Positions 48,773-57,875 of a DNA stretch of 64,000 nucleotides are shown piece after piece. The translations under genes were made by a program, and so were the position numbers. Positions within the stretch are counted from its first letter, which is position 1, and every line of letters starts with the position of its first letter. The notes beneath the pieces are model-generated. The model was not told the origin of the DNA and searched no databases. It was given only the letters and a program-made list of their open reading frames with translations. Origin of the DNA: Actinomycetes bacterium. Lineage in GTDB: Bacteria > Actinomycetota > Thermoleophilia > Gaiellales > Gaiellaceae. Where the stretch lies: positions 1 through 64,000 of the forward strand of contig JANYJX010000049.1 in assembly GCA_025358355.1 (NCBI GenBank), read 5' to 3'.

Positions 48773-49820
48773 GCGCCCTCCTGATCGCCTCGTCGCGCGA
48801 CAACGCCGCAACGACCGCCGACAACTCGGGTCCGCGCTCGGCTCCGGTCAACGCCAGGCGCAGCGATTTGAGGTTCCCGCCCACAGCCTTCAGCTCGCGC
48901 ACGACCGTCTTGCCCTCGGCTGGATCGAGCATGGCTGGAAGCGACACGCGCAACTCGACAAAGCGGTCGAGCGTCAGCCGAGCCTCGGGATCGAGCGTGA
49001 CCGCCGGCGGCTCAAGAATCTGGCGGGCGATCTCACGCGCCTCGACGAAGGTTCGCGCGCCGCGCAGAGCCGGAACCGCCTCGGCCGGCGCGCCAGCAAC
49101 CGCAGCAAGCTCGGCGTCGGGCATCGCCGCGATCGCATCGATCGCCAGCCGCCGCACCCGAGCGAGATCGAAGTGAACGTCGTGCACCGGCAGCCCGAGC
49201 TCGTCGAGATAGGCGCGAACCGCCGAGCCTGGGATGCCCTCATCGCGCAGATCCGCGATCGACACGTGCCCCTGGCGCTTCGAGAGCTTCTTCCCGTCCT
49301 CGCCGAGGATCAGCCCGTGGTGGATGACTTCTGGCAGCTCCGCGCCCAGGGCGTGCGCGATCGCCTGGTGCAGCGGCTCGTTCGGCCGGTGGTCGGAGCC
49401 GCGGATGATGTGCGTGATGCCGAGCTCGAGATCGTCGACGACGGTCGCAAGTTGATAGGTCGCGGTGCCGTCCCCGCGCAGGAGCGTCGGTCGCGGTGAA
49501 GCGGCGAGCCTCAACGTTCCGTCCGCTTCGCGCGTCGCGACCCCAGACGAAAGCATGCGCTCAGCCGCCGCCGCGTAGATCGATCCTCGAGCGCTCTGGC
49601 GAATCGGCCCCTCATCCCACGCGACGCCGAGCCAGCCGAGATCGCCGAGCACCGCATCCTCCCCACCCGCGACAACCCGCGTCGCGTCGGTGTCGTCGAG
49701 CCGCAGGACGAGCTGCCCGCCGCGCGCATCGGCATACGTGCGATTCGCGACGGCGTCTAGCGCGTTGCCGACATGAAGCGATCCCGTCGGAGACGGCGCG
49801 AAACGGACACGAACGGTCAT
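48759..49820 (-). CDS. gltX: Glutamyl-tRNA synthetase-like protein, compact (353 aa)
   Basis: RFAPSPTGSLHVGNA, GKKLSKRQG, GluRS-like C-terminus; position matches gltX in the conserved block. Confidence 0.85.
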   Translation of the reverse strand: MTVRVRFAPSPTGSLHVGNALDAVANRTYADARGGQLVLRLDDTDATRVVAGGEDAVLGDLGWLGVAWDEGPIRQSARGSIYAAAAERMLSSGVATREADGTLRLAASPRPTLLRGDGTATYQLATVVDDLELGITHIIRGSDHRPNEPLHQAIAHALGAELPEVIHHGLILGEDGKKLSKRQGHVSIADLRDEGIPGSAVRAYLDELGLPVHDVHFDLARVRRLAIDAIAAMPDAELAAVAGAPAEAVPALRGARTFVEAREIARQILEPPAVTLDPEARLTLDRFVELRVSLPAMLDPAEGKTVVRELKAVGGNLKSLRLALTGAERGPELSAVVAALSRDEAIRRARAAH

Positions 49821-49850
49821 CCGCCCAATCTACCGCGCAAGGAACGCGCT

Positions 49851-50921
49851 TCAGGCAGTCGTGCCGAGCGAAGTTCCGCGAACGGTCCCGCGCGCGCTCC
49901 CGTCGCTACCGAATCGGAGCGAGATGTTGAGCCGCAGCTTCTCCGAGCTCGACGAGACAGTTGCAACGAGGCGCGAGCCGCTGAGCTTGACGATCTGTCC
50001 CGAGTACAGCGCCGTCGCCGCGCCGAGTGAGACATGGCTCGCCTGCATCGCGACGCCGCCGTCGTTGAGTGGCGAGCCGTGCACAAGGATCTCGAGATGG
50101 TCGGTCGTCCCCCCGCGGAGTGCGCCGTGGATGCGAACGGTCACGAGGCCGACATCGTTTGCCCGGCTGACGGTGGCCCGACCTCTGAATGTTGCGACAA
50201 ACGGCGTCCTGACCGCTCCCGACGCGATCGTTATCTTCGCTCCTGGCACCGCGACGACGACTGTCTTGTGGGCTCCGCCCGCGTGCAATCCCCAACCTGC
50301 GGCAAGCGGGCCGACGAACGCCCAAGCCGCGACACCGACGACGGCCAGCCCGGTCAGCGCCGCGCCCAGCGGCCGGCTGCGGTCGTCGCGCGCGACAGGA
50401 ACGAGTAGCCGCCGCGCGGTCAAACCGCAGACAACCGCGACGCTGCCACCATAGACCGCCATCGCCCAGGTCGTCCTCGTATCGCTGCCGCTCCCGAGCC
50501 CGTGAACGGTTGTACCGGCGTAGACCAGGAACGCGAGCAGATGAATCTGCCGCCACAGCCGATGGCCGATGCGTTTCCGCAGCCGCGTACTCAGCCACAC
50601 AGCGAGCAGCAGATAAAGCGAGACGATCCCGAGACCCATCCACAGCGGGCGGTAACGCGAGACGAACGGGAGCAGGATGTCCTTGAGCCCGAAATGCGTG
50701 AACGGATCGATCGTCACTGCGGCGACGTGGACGACGATGAAGACGAGCGCGAGCAGGCTCAGGTAGCCGTGCAGCTCGTTCGTGACCAGCCGCGGCCAGC
50801 GGTCGGACTGCCAGCGGTTTCGCAGGATGAGACCGGCCGTCACCGCGAGCGTCAGCAGGATGTACGCCGCGAATCCGCCCGCGCGCGCCGTGTCCCAGGT
50901 GACGGTTCCCCAGTGGGTCAT
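49851..50921 (-). CDS. Ferric reductase-like transmembrane domain protein with extracytoplasmic C-terminal domain
   Basis: Several TM helices with paired His (NELHGYLSLLALVFIVVHVAAV; HRLWRQIHLLAFLVYAGTTVHGLG). Confidence 0.78.
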   Translation of the reverse strand: MTHWGTVTWDTARAGGFAAYILLTLAVTAGLILRNRWQSDRWPRLVTNELHGYLSLLALVFIVVHVAAVTIDPFTHFGLKDILLPFVSRYRPLWMGLGIVSLYLLLAVWLSTRLRKRIGHRLWRQIHLLAFLVYAGTTVHGLGSGSDTRTTWAMAVYGGSVAVVCGLTARRLLVPVARDDRSRPLGAALTGLAVVGVAAWAFVGPLAAGWGLHAGGAHKTVVVAVPGAKITIASGAVRTPFVATFRGRATVSRANDVGLVTVRIHGALRGGTTDHLEILVHGSPLNDGGVAMQASHVSLGAATALYSGQIVKLSGSRLVATVSSSSEKLRLNISLRFGSDGSARGTVRGTSLGTTA

Positions 50922-51853
50922 GCCGCGATCCGGTCGTCTGCGGGCCACGGCCCCGCGGTCAGCCGGCGTCCGTCCTCCTGGATGAGACGCGCGGCAAGAC
51001 CGTGGCGCTTCGCAAACGCTGGCCCAAGCGACGGGCCGAGCACGAAGATCGCCTTCGCGGCCACCTCCGCCTGCGCGCACGTCGAAGCGGCGACCGTGAC
51101 CTCGCACAGGCCACCGCGCGCGGGCTCGCCGGTGCGCGGATCCAGGAGATGGTGCCGCTGGCGATCGCCTTGGAGCCAGCGCCGCCGCAACGAGCTCGAT
51201 GTCGCGAACGCGCCGGCCGCGAGCCTGACGATCTCGTAGCCGTCCTCACCGACAGCGACTGGCCACGTGCGCGAACCCGGGCGGGGGCTACGCACGGCCA
51301 GATCGCCGCCGGCGCTGACGAGTGCCGTTTCGATCCCGAGCGCTCCGAGCAACTCGAGCGACGCATCGACGGCCATTCCTTTCGCGATTCCACCGAGATC
51401 GAGCGCGCAGCCGGGCGGAAGCGCAATCGTTTGCGCGGCTCGGTTCAGCCGGACGCCGCGCCAGCCGCCGCCACCACGTGGCGACCCTGTGCCTGCGGGG
51501 ACGCGCGCGCCAACAGCCTCGAACGACCTGTCATAGCCCACGCGAATGAGATCCTCGAGCAGGCTCGGGTCGAACAGACCACCGGTTGTACACGCCGCGT
51601 CGAGCGCTGTCGCGACGGCTGCGAATAGCAGCTCGCTCACAGCAACAGGCCGGCCGGCGGCGCGGTTCAACGCCGCAAGCTCGCTGTCGTCGCGGAAGCG
51701 GCTCAGCGCCTGCTCCCAGGCCGCGAACAGCGCTTCGACCTCGCGCGATGCGCGCGCAAGCTCCGCGGCCGGCACGACGACGAGCACGTGCGTGCCCATC
51801 GCCCGAAACGTCCGGCTCGCGAGCCCGTCTGGGACGGAGAGCTGAGCCGTCAC
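50918..51853 (-). CDS. apbE: FAD:protein FMN transferase (ApbE)
   Basis: FRAMGTHVLVVV, LDLGGIAKGMAVD, LVSAGGDLAVR, HHLLDPRTGEPA. Confidence 0.92.
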   Translation of the reverse strand: MTAQLSVPDGLASRTFRAMGTHVLVVVPAAELARASREVEALFAAWEQALSRFRDDSELAALNRAAGRPVAVSELLFAAVATALDAACTTGGLFDPSLLEDLIRVGYDRSFEAVGARVPAGTGSPRGGGGWRGVRLNRAAQTIALPPGCALDLGGIAKGMAVDASLELLGALGIETALVSAGGDLAVRSPRPGSRTWPVAVGEDGYEIVRLAAGAFATSSSLRRRWLQGDRQRHHLLDPRTGEPARGGLCEVTVAASTCAQAEVAAKAIFVLGPSLGPAFAKRHGLAARLIQEDGRRLTAGPWPADDRIAA

Positions 51854-52209
51854 GAGCCGCTCGACTGGGCAACCGGCTGCTGCTGCGCTTGCTGTGGCTG
51901 TGCCTGCTGCTGCGCGCCGATTGCGGCCTGCTGAGCCTGCTGCTGTGCGGCAGACCGCGCGCCGCTGTCGTCGAACGAGTAGCCGGCGCCATTCGCATCG
52001 AAGAACGCAGTCGCCGACCGAGCTAACGAAGCCGCCTGCGCCACGCGAGCGGTCTTGTGCTTCTGCGAGCCAACCGCATGCTGCGTGACGAGCCCGAAGA
52101 TCGCGCCGAACCCGAGAATGGACGCGATGCCGAAGCGGCGCTTGAGCGCCGAGACGCGCGTGTCGAGCCGGTGTCGGCGGGCAGCGGGATCGTGTCGGAG
52201 GGGTGCCAT
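51850..52209 (-). CDS. Single-TM protein with Gln/Ala-rich low-complexity tail
   Basis: TM segment IASILGFGAIFGLVTQHAV; tail AAQQQAQQAAIGAQQQAQPQQAQQQPVAQ; overlaps the apbE start by 4 nt. Confidence 0.6.
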   Translation of the reverse strand: MAPLRHDPAARRHRLDTRVSALKRRFGIASILGFGAIFGLVTQHAVGSQKHKTARVAQAASLARSATAFFDANGAGYSFDDSGARSAAQQQAQQAAIGAQQQAQPQQAQQQPVAQSSGS

Positions 52210-52295
52210 CGGGGACGGAAGGTACGAGCCGGGGATGAGAGCGACATGAGACGGCGCTGAAGGTTTTGTTCAGACGTGCGAACTAGAGTCCGCCC

Positions 52296-53012
52296 GTGGA
52301 AGCCGAGCTACTGGCCTGGTACGAGCGGACAAAACGCGATCTGCCTTGGCGGGAGACGCGCGATCCATACGCGATCCTCGTCTCCGAGGTCATGCTCCAG
52401 CAGACGCAGGTCGACCGGGTCGTGCCGCGCTATCTCGAGTGGCTCGAGCGCTGGCCGACGACGGCTGATCTCGCGGGAGCAAGCGCCGGCGACGTGATCC
52501 GCGCGTGGCAGGGACTCGGCTACAACCGCCGGGCGATCGCGCTCCACAACGCAGCGAAGGCGATCGCCGAGAGCGGCTGGCCCGACGATCTCACTACGCT
52601 CCCCGGCGTCGGCCCGTACACCGCTGCGGCCGTACGGAACTTCGCGCTCGGCGAGCCGATCCTGCCGATCGACGTCAACGTTGCGCGGATCCAAAAGCGC
52701 ACGGGCTGCGACTTCTCGCCGGCGAGCGGCCAGGCGTTGATGGATCTCGGCGCGACGGTTTGCCTCGCGCGGATCCCCCGCTGCGACATCTGCCCGCTTG
52801 CAGCCGGCTGCCCGTCGCGTGGCCAACGCAGCGAGCCGGCGCGAAAGCAGAGCCACTTCGAAGGCTCGTTCCGGCAACGTCGCGCCGAGCTGCTGCGGCT
52901 CGTCGCCGACGCGCCTCGCGACTTCGCCGAGCTCGACTCAGCCGTCGTCGAGTCGCTCCTACGCGACGGGCTCATCGCCCGCGACGGCGTGTTGGTGACG
53001 CTTCCCAGCTAG
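52296..53012 (+). CDS. mutY: A/G-specific adenine glycosylase-like (MutY/HhH-GPD), lacking the C-terminal NUDIX-like domain
   Basis: WRETRDPYAILVSEVMLQQTQVDRVVPRY, LPGVGPYTAAAV, C-x6-C-x2-C-x5-C cluster (CLARIPRCDICPLAAGC). Confidence 0.9.
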   Translation: MEAELLAWYERTKRDLPWRETRDPYAILVSEVMLQQTQVDRVVPRYLEWLERWPTTADLAGASAGDVIRAWQGLGYNRRAIALHNAAKAIAESGWPDDLTTLPGVGPYTAAAVRNFALGEPILPIDVNVARIQKRTGCDFSPASGQALMDLGATVCLARIPRCDICPLAAGCPSRGQRSEPARKQSHFEGSFRQRRAELLRLVADAPRDFAELDSAVVESLLRDGLIARDGVLVTLPS

Positions 53013-53893
53013 CGAATCGCTGCCGCGATGGCGGCAACATGCGTCGGCGTCGAGCCACAGCAGCCGCCGACGATGCGCACGCCCTGGTCGACGTAGAGGC
53101 GAATGTGCTCGGCGATGATCTCGGGCGTCGCTTCGTAGACGACCTGGTCGCCGATCATCTTCGGCACCCCCGCGTTCGGCTTCACCCAGACGGGAGTGTC
53201 ACCCGCGGCTTCGAGCAGCTGGACGACAACTAAGTCCGCGTCGGCAAGCGAGCGGCCGCAGTTCGCACCAAGCGCCGCCACGCCGAACGGCGCAACGGCG
53301 TCGACGAAATCGCGCGGCGACACGCCCATCATCGTGTGTGTCCCACGGTCGAAGCTGAAGCTGACGACAAGCGGCAGGTCGCTCGCGGACTGGATACCGC
53401 GGATTGCCGGCACCGCCTCCTCTAGCGCGAAGAACGTCTCCATCACGAGCAGGTCGACGCCTCCTGCGTGCAGCGCGGCCGCCTGCTCCGCGTAGGCGGC
53501 CGCGCACTCGTCGGGCCCGAGCGGACCAAGCGGCTCGGCCAGCTGACCCGTCGGCCCGAGCGACCCGGCGACGAGAACGGTGTCGCCCGCCGCTTCACGC
53601 GCAAGCTCGACCGCGCGGAGATTGACCTCGCGCGCCCGGCCTTCGAGCGCTGAGTCGGCGAGGCGAAGAGACGTCGCACCAAACGTGTCCGTGAGGATCA
53701 GGTCGACGCCGGCGACTACGAACTCACGGTGCAGTTCGAGCACAAGGTCGGGCGAATCGAACAGCCACTCCTCGGGCGCGACGCCCAGACCAAGACCCTT
53801 GTCCTGGTAGTTCGTCCCAGTGGCACCGTCGGCCAGCAGGACCTTACGTGTCGCCAGCAGCTCGCTGAAACTCGGTCGGGTAGCAGTGCTCAT
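53009..53893 (-). CDS. Homocysteine S-methyltransferase family protein
   Basis: LLADGATGTNYQDKG, TDTFGATSLRL, GANCG, C-terminal GGCCGSTPTHVAAIA zinc site. Confidence 0.93.
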   Translation of the reverse strand: MSTATRPSFSELLATRKVLLADGATGTNYQDKGLGLGVAPEEWLFDSPDLVLELHREFVVAGVDLILTDTFGATSLRLADSALEGRAREVNLRAVELAREAAGDTVLVAGSLGPTGQLAEPLGPLGPDECAAAYAEQAAALHAGGVDLLVMETFFALEEAVPAIRGIQSASDLPLVVSFSFDRGTHTMMGVSPRDFVDAVAPFGVAALGANCGRSLADADLVVVQLLEAAGDTPVWVKPNAGVPKMIGDQVVYEATPEIIAEHIRLYVDQGVRIVGGCCGSTPTHVAAIAAAIR

Positions 53894-53907
53894 CGCGATC
53901 TCCTCCT

Positions 53908-54002
53908 CGCTCGACATCCACCCGGGTGTGGCACCTTGCGCGGCGCGCAGGTTGCCGAGGCGTTCTCGGGCCGGGCCCCTCGGCCTCTCTCGATGTGGAG
54001 CG
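53908..54002 (-). ncRNA. S-box (SAM-I-like) riboswitch aptamer
   Basis: RNA CGCTCCACATCGAGAGAGGCCGAGGGGCCCGGCCCGAGAACGCCTCGGCAACCTGCGCGCCGCGCAAGGTGCCACACCCGGGTGGATGTCGAGCG; P1 CGCTC-C-ACATC/GATGT-C-GAGCG, conserved GGCCCGA-GAA, CGGCAACC and GGTGCCA. Confidence 0.85.
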
Positions 54003-54103
54003 GCGGCTCACCGCGTCCCCGGCCGAGCATAGCCGAGCGCACGCCCGACGCCCGCGCAAGCTGATTTCACACGGCCGTAACGTGTTCTGACGACAATCAG
54101 GCA

Positions 54104-54781
54104 ATGGCAACCGTTCTTGTCGTCGATGACGAGCCGATCGTGCGCGATGTCGTCGTCCGCTACCTCCAGCGAGAAGGCCATACGACCCTCGAAGCCGACC
54201 ACGGCGATCGGGCGCGCGAGTTGCTCGAGCAGCGGACGCCGGATCTCGTCATCCTCGACGTGATGCTGCCCGGCGCGGATGGGCTCGAGCTTTGCCGTTG
54301 GATCCGATCCCGCTCCGACCTCCCCGTGATCATGCTCACGGCCCGCGGGGAAGAAGCCGACCGAATCGTCGGGCTAGAGCTCGGCGCCGACGACTACGTG
54401 ACGAAGCCGTTCTCGCCGCGCGAGCTCGCTGCACGCGTCCGCTCAGTCCTCCGTCGAACCGCCGGCCAAGCGGCCCCAGGCGAACGGCTCGCCTTCGGCG
54501 CGATCGAGCTCGACGCGAGCACGCGCGACGTGACCCGCGCCGGTACGGAGCTGAAGCTGACCGCGAAGGAGTTCGACCTGCTCTGGTTCCTTGCGAGCCA
54601 CCCGCGCAAGGTGTTCTCGCGCGACCAGCTGATGAGCCGCGTGTGGGGCTATGAGGCCGCGCTCGACACCGGCACCGTCACGGTTCACATGCGTCGGCTG
54701 CGTGAGAAGATCGAGAGCGACCCGTCACAGCCAGACCACCTGCAGACCGTGTGGGGCGTCGGCTACAGGCTCGTCTCATGA
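54104..54781 (+). CDS. OmpR-family response regulator
   Basis: VLVVDDEPIVRDVV, DLVILDVMLPGADG, C-terminal winged helix VWGYEAALDTGTVTVHMRRLREKIE. Confidence 0.95.
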   Translation: MATVLVVDDEPIVRDVVVRYLQREGHTTLEADHGDRARELLEQRTPDLVILDVMLPGADGLELCRWIRSRSDLPVIMLTARGEEADRIVGLELGADDYVTKPFSPRELAARVRSVLRRTAGQAAPGERLAFGAIELDASTRDVTRAGTELKLTAKEFDLLWFLASHPRKVFSRDQLMSRVWGYEAALDTGTVTVHMRRLREKIESDPSQPDHLQTVWGVGYRLVS

Positions 54782-55842
54782 TCGTCAACGCGCTCGCCAT
54801 CGCCTCGGCGACGCTCGGCGTCGGGCTCGCGCTCGTCGTCCTGCTTCGCCTCCTGCCGACGGTCCGGCTGCAGTTGGCCGGTCTCGCGATGCTCGCTGTG
54901 ACACTGCCGCTCGCTTCAGTGTTGCTCTCCGGCTGGGTGATGTTCCACATGGGCGACGACGTGAAGATCCTCGCCGTATCGGCGGCCTCAGCGGCAATCG
55001 CGATCGTCGCCGGCCTGTATCTCGCGCACGCGATCGCACGATCTCTCGATCGCGTGCGCGTCGCAGCGAGCGCGCTCGCTGGCGGCGACCTCGCGGCTCG
55101 CGCTCCCGAGTCGGGCCCCGCCGAGATCGCCGACCTTGCCGCATCGTTCAACGAGATGGCCGGCAACATCGAGCAGCTGTTCGACGCGCGCCGCGAGCTT
55201 GTCGCGTGGTCGAGCCACGATCTGCGGACGCCGCTCGCGAACATGCAGGCGATGCTCGAGGCGCTCGAAGACGGCCTCGCCGAGCCCGACGACTACCTCC
55301 CCGCGCTGCGCGAACAGGTCGGCGTGCTCACCTTGCTCGTCGACGACCTGTTCGAGCTGGCGCGGATCGACGCCGGCGTACTGACACTCGAGCTGCGCAT
55401 CGCCCCGATCGCGACGATCGTCGACTCGTGCCTGCGCGGTGTGGAGGCCGAAGCCAGGCAGCGCCAAGTGACGCTCGTCGGCGAAGTGGATCAGGCGCTG
55501 ACAGCGCGGTTCGCGCCCGAGAAAGTCGAGCGCGTGCTCCTCAACCTCGTAACGAACGCGCTGCGGCATACGCCGTCCGACGGCTCGGTCGCCGTGCGGG
55601 TGGAATCACTCGTGAACGAGGTGCAGATCAGCGTCGAGGACACCGGTGAAGGGCTCGGCGAGGAGGCACAGTCGCGGATGTTCGAGCGGTTCTGGCGTAG
55701 CGATCGAGCCCGGTCGACGCGCGGAGCCGGCCTCGGTCTCACGATTGCGCGTGGGCTCGTCGAAGCGCAGGGCGGTCGCATCTGGGCCGAGAACCGGCCG
55801 GGCGGCGGCGCGCGCGTCTCATTCACACTCCCCGCAGCGTGA
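54778..55842 (+). CDS. Sensor histidine kinase (HAMP, HisKA, HATPase_c)
   Basis: SSHDLRTPLANMQAMLEAL, NLVTNALRHTPSDG, GAGLGLTIARGLVEAQGG; ATGA overlap with the regulator gene. Confidence 0.94.
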   Translation: MIVNALAIASATLGVGLALVVLLRLLPTVRLQLAGLAMLAVTLPLASVLLSGWVMFHMGDDVKILAVSAASAAIAIVAGLYLAHAIARSLDRVRVAASALAGGDLAARAPESGPAEIADLAASFNEMAGNIEQLFDARRELVAWSSHDLRTPLANMQAMLEALEDGLAEPDDYLPALREQVGVLTLLVDDLFELARIDAGVLTLELRIAPIATIVDSCLRGVEAEARQRQVTLVGEVDQALTARFAPEKVERVLLNLVTNALRHTPSDGSVAVRVESLVNEVQISVEDTGEGLGEEAQSRMFERFWRSDRARSTRGAGLGLTIARGLVEAQGGRIWAENRPGGGARVSFTLPAA

Positions 55843-55867
55843 GCCGAGAACCTCTGGAAGTTCGCGG

Positions 55868-56353
55868 TCAGACGCGGCAGAGCAGTGCGACCGCCTCGGC
55901 GGCCAAGCCCTCGCGACGGCCGGTGAAGCCGAGGCGATCGGTCGTCGTAGCGCGGACGTTGACGCGCTCGCGATCGACGCCAAGCGCGGCGGCGAGCCGA
56001 TCGCGCATCTCTTCGCGATGCGGCGCGATCCGCGGCTCCTCGCCGATCAGAATGCAGTCCGCGTTGACGAGCCCGTACCCAGCAGCTGTCACGTCGGCAT
56101 AGGCCCGGGCCAACAGTTCGAGCGAGTCGGCGCCGCGATAGCGCTCGTCGTCGGATGGAAAGAGCGAGCCGATGTCGCCGAGACCGGCCGCGCCAAGCAA
56201 CGCGTCCGTGAAGGCGTGTGCGATCACGTCGCCATCGGAGTGCCCGGCAAGCCCGCGCGGGTGGTCGAAGTGAACGCCGCCAAGCACGAGCGCCACGCCG
56301 TCCGCAAACGCGTGCGCGTCAACACCAAGCCCGATCCGCAAGTCCGATGTCAT
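55868..56353 (-). CDS. ispF: 2-C-methyl-D-erythritol 2,4-cyclodiphosphate synthase
   Basis: RIGLGVDAHAFADG, HSDGDVIAHAFTDALLGAAGLGDIGSLFP, ATTTDRLGFTGRREGLAAEAVALL. Confidence 0.96.
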   Translation of the reverse strand: MTSDLRIGLGVDAHAFADGVALVLGGVHFDHPRGLAGHSDGDVIAHAFTDALLGAAGLGDIGSLFPSDDERYRGADSLELLARAYADVTAAGYGLVNADCILIGEEPRIAPHREEMRDRLAAALGVDRERVNVRATTTDRLGFTGRREGLAAEAVALLCRV

Positions 56354-57183
56354 CCGAGCGGCTCCTGTCGCCGTCGGCGACCTTCGAAAACCGTCACAGT
56401 CTCGTAGCCGGCGTGCCTCGCGTGTTCGATCGCACGATCGAGATCGCGGCCAACGTGCTCGGGAACGTGCGCGTCTGACGCAAGAGTGATCGGGATCCCG
56501 GATCGAAACGCGGGCGTTAGCAACGCCTGATCCGGATAGATCTCACCAACTGGCTTGTGTAACCCGGCGGTCGAGACTTCGAGGCAGACGTTGCTGCTGG
56601 CAATCCCCTCGAGCGCCTGCCGGTACGCGGCCCCGGTCGTATCGTCGTCCGGTCGCTGCCCAAAGAACTTCACGAGATCAGGGTGTGCAAGCACGTCGAA
56701 GAGCCCGCTCTGACCGGCTTGACCAAGCCAATCGAAGTACCGAGCCCAAGCCTCGTCGACTCCGACCAAGGCGATCAGACTCGGTTCCATGTCGATCGAG
56801 AGACCGTCGACGAAGTGCACGGAGCCGAGCAGGTAGTCCCAGTCGTAGCGACCCAGAACCTCGGCGATCGCGTCTTCGGCGCCCGGTGAGTAGTCGACCT
56901 CGAGGCCGAGCTTCACGGGAAGACCTCGCTCCTTGGCCTGCTCAACGGCGGAGACATAGCCGTCAAGGTTATCGCCGCTGCGCGCCAGCATCCACGGCAC
57001 GTTCCATAGATGCCGCGCTTGGCTGAAATGGTAGATGTGGTCAGAAAATCCGATCTCGTCGACCCCCATTTCGGCGGCCTTCGCGACGTACCGCTCAACC
57101 CGTTCGAGCAGATAGAGACCGTCCGGTTGATCGCCATGCCGATCTCGCAGATGCATGTGGTAGTCAACGATCACGAAAGCCAC
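56350..57183 (-). CDS. PHP domain protein, histidinol-phosphatase (HisJ)-like
   Basis: VDYHMHLRDRHGD, GFSDHIYHF, GLEVDYSPG, SVHFVDG, LAHPDLVK, LASDAHVPEHVG. Confidence 0.88.
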   Translation of the reverse strand: MAFVIVDYHMHLRDRHGDQPDGLYLLERVERYVAKAAEMGVDEIGFSDHIYHFSQARHLWNVPWMLARSGDNLDGYVSAVEQAKERGLPVKLGLEVDYSPGAEDAIAEVLGRYDWDYLLGSVHFVDGLSIDMEPSLIALVGVDEAWARYFDWLGQAGQSGLFDVLAHPDLVKFFGQRPDDDTTGAAYRQALEGIASSNVCLEVSTAGLHKPVGEIYPDQALLTPAFRSGIPITLASDAHVPEHVGRDLDRAIEHARHAGYETVTVFEGRRRRQEPLG

Positions 57184-57839
57184 GACTCGATGCGCTCGAG
57201 GTCGTCCGGCGTCGTCACCTTCAGCAGCCGTAGGTCGCCCTCGACGATCCGGATTCGACCGCCGGCGCGTTCGACGAGCGATGCGCAGTCGGTCGCGCCG
57301 ACGAGATCGCCCGCGTAGGCCGCACGGAGCGTCTCGGCCGGGAACGCCTGCGGTGTCTGCACCGTCACGAGATCGGCCCGATCGACGGTGCCGGTGACGA
57401 CATCCTCCGCGACGCGCTTCACGGTATCCGCGACCGGGAGACCCGGAACGACGCCTGCCCATCCTTCCGCAAGCGCCCCGAGAACACGTTCCAGCACGGC
57501 ATCGTCGACCAGCGGACGCGCTGCGTCATGGACGATGATCGCGACCGCATCCTCGGCGACCTCCACTAGCCCGGCCCGAACCGATTCAGCTCGCGTTGCG
57601 CCACCTGTGACGACCGCGCCGACCTTCGACGCGACAAGCTCCTCGGCAAGAAGGATCGTCGGCTCCTCCCAACCAGCCGGTGCCACGATGACGATCGAGT
57701 CGATCCAGTCCGAGCGGTCGAGCCGTTCGAGGCTCTCGGCGAGCAACGGTCTCCCGCCGAGGGCGACGAACGCTTTCGGACGATCCGAACCCAGCCGGCG
57801 CCCCTCACCGGCCGCAACGAGGACGACGCAGACGCTCAA
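57171..57839 (-). CDS. ispD: 2-C-methyl-D-erythritol 4-phosphate cytidylyltransferase
   Basis: LVAAGEGRRLGSDRPKAFVALGGRPLL, IIVHDAARPLVDD, LVTVQTPQAFPAETL. Confidence 0.95.
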   Translation of the reverse strand: MSVCVVLVAAGEGRRLGSDRPKAFVALGGRPLLAESLERLDRSDWIDSIVIVAPAGWEEPTILLAEELVASKVGAVVTGGATRAESVRAGLVEVAEDAVAIIVHDAARPLVDDAVLERVLGALAEGWAGVVPGLPVADTVKRVAEDVVTGTVDRADLVTVQTPQAFPAETLRAAYAGDLVGATDCASLVERAGGRIRIVEGDLRLLKVTTPDDLERIESWLS

Positions 57840-57875
57840 ACGCAGCCGATCAAACGACAGCGCCGCCGCAGACGG

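Noticed and set aside
51850-52209. Prion-like or phase-separating function for the Q/A-rich tail
   Set aside because: Low complexity alone is not evidence; the tail is short and Ala-interrupted, so only the composition is reported.
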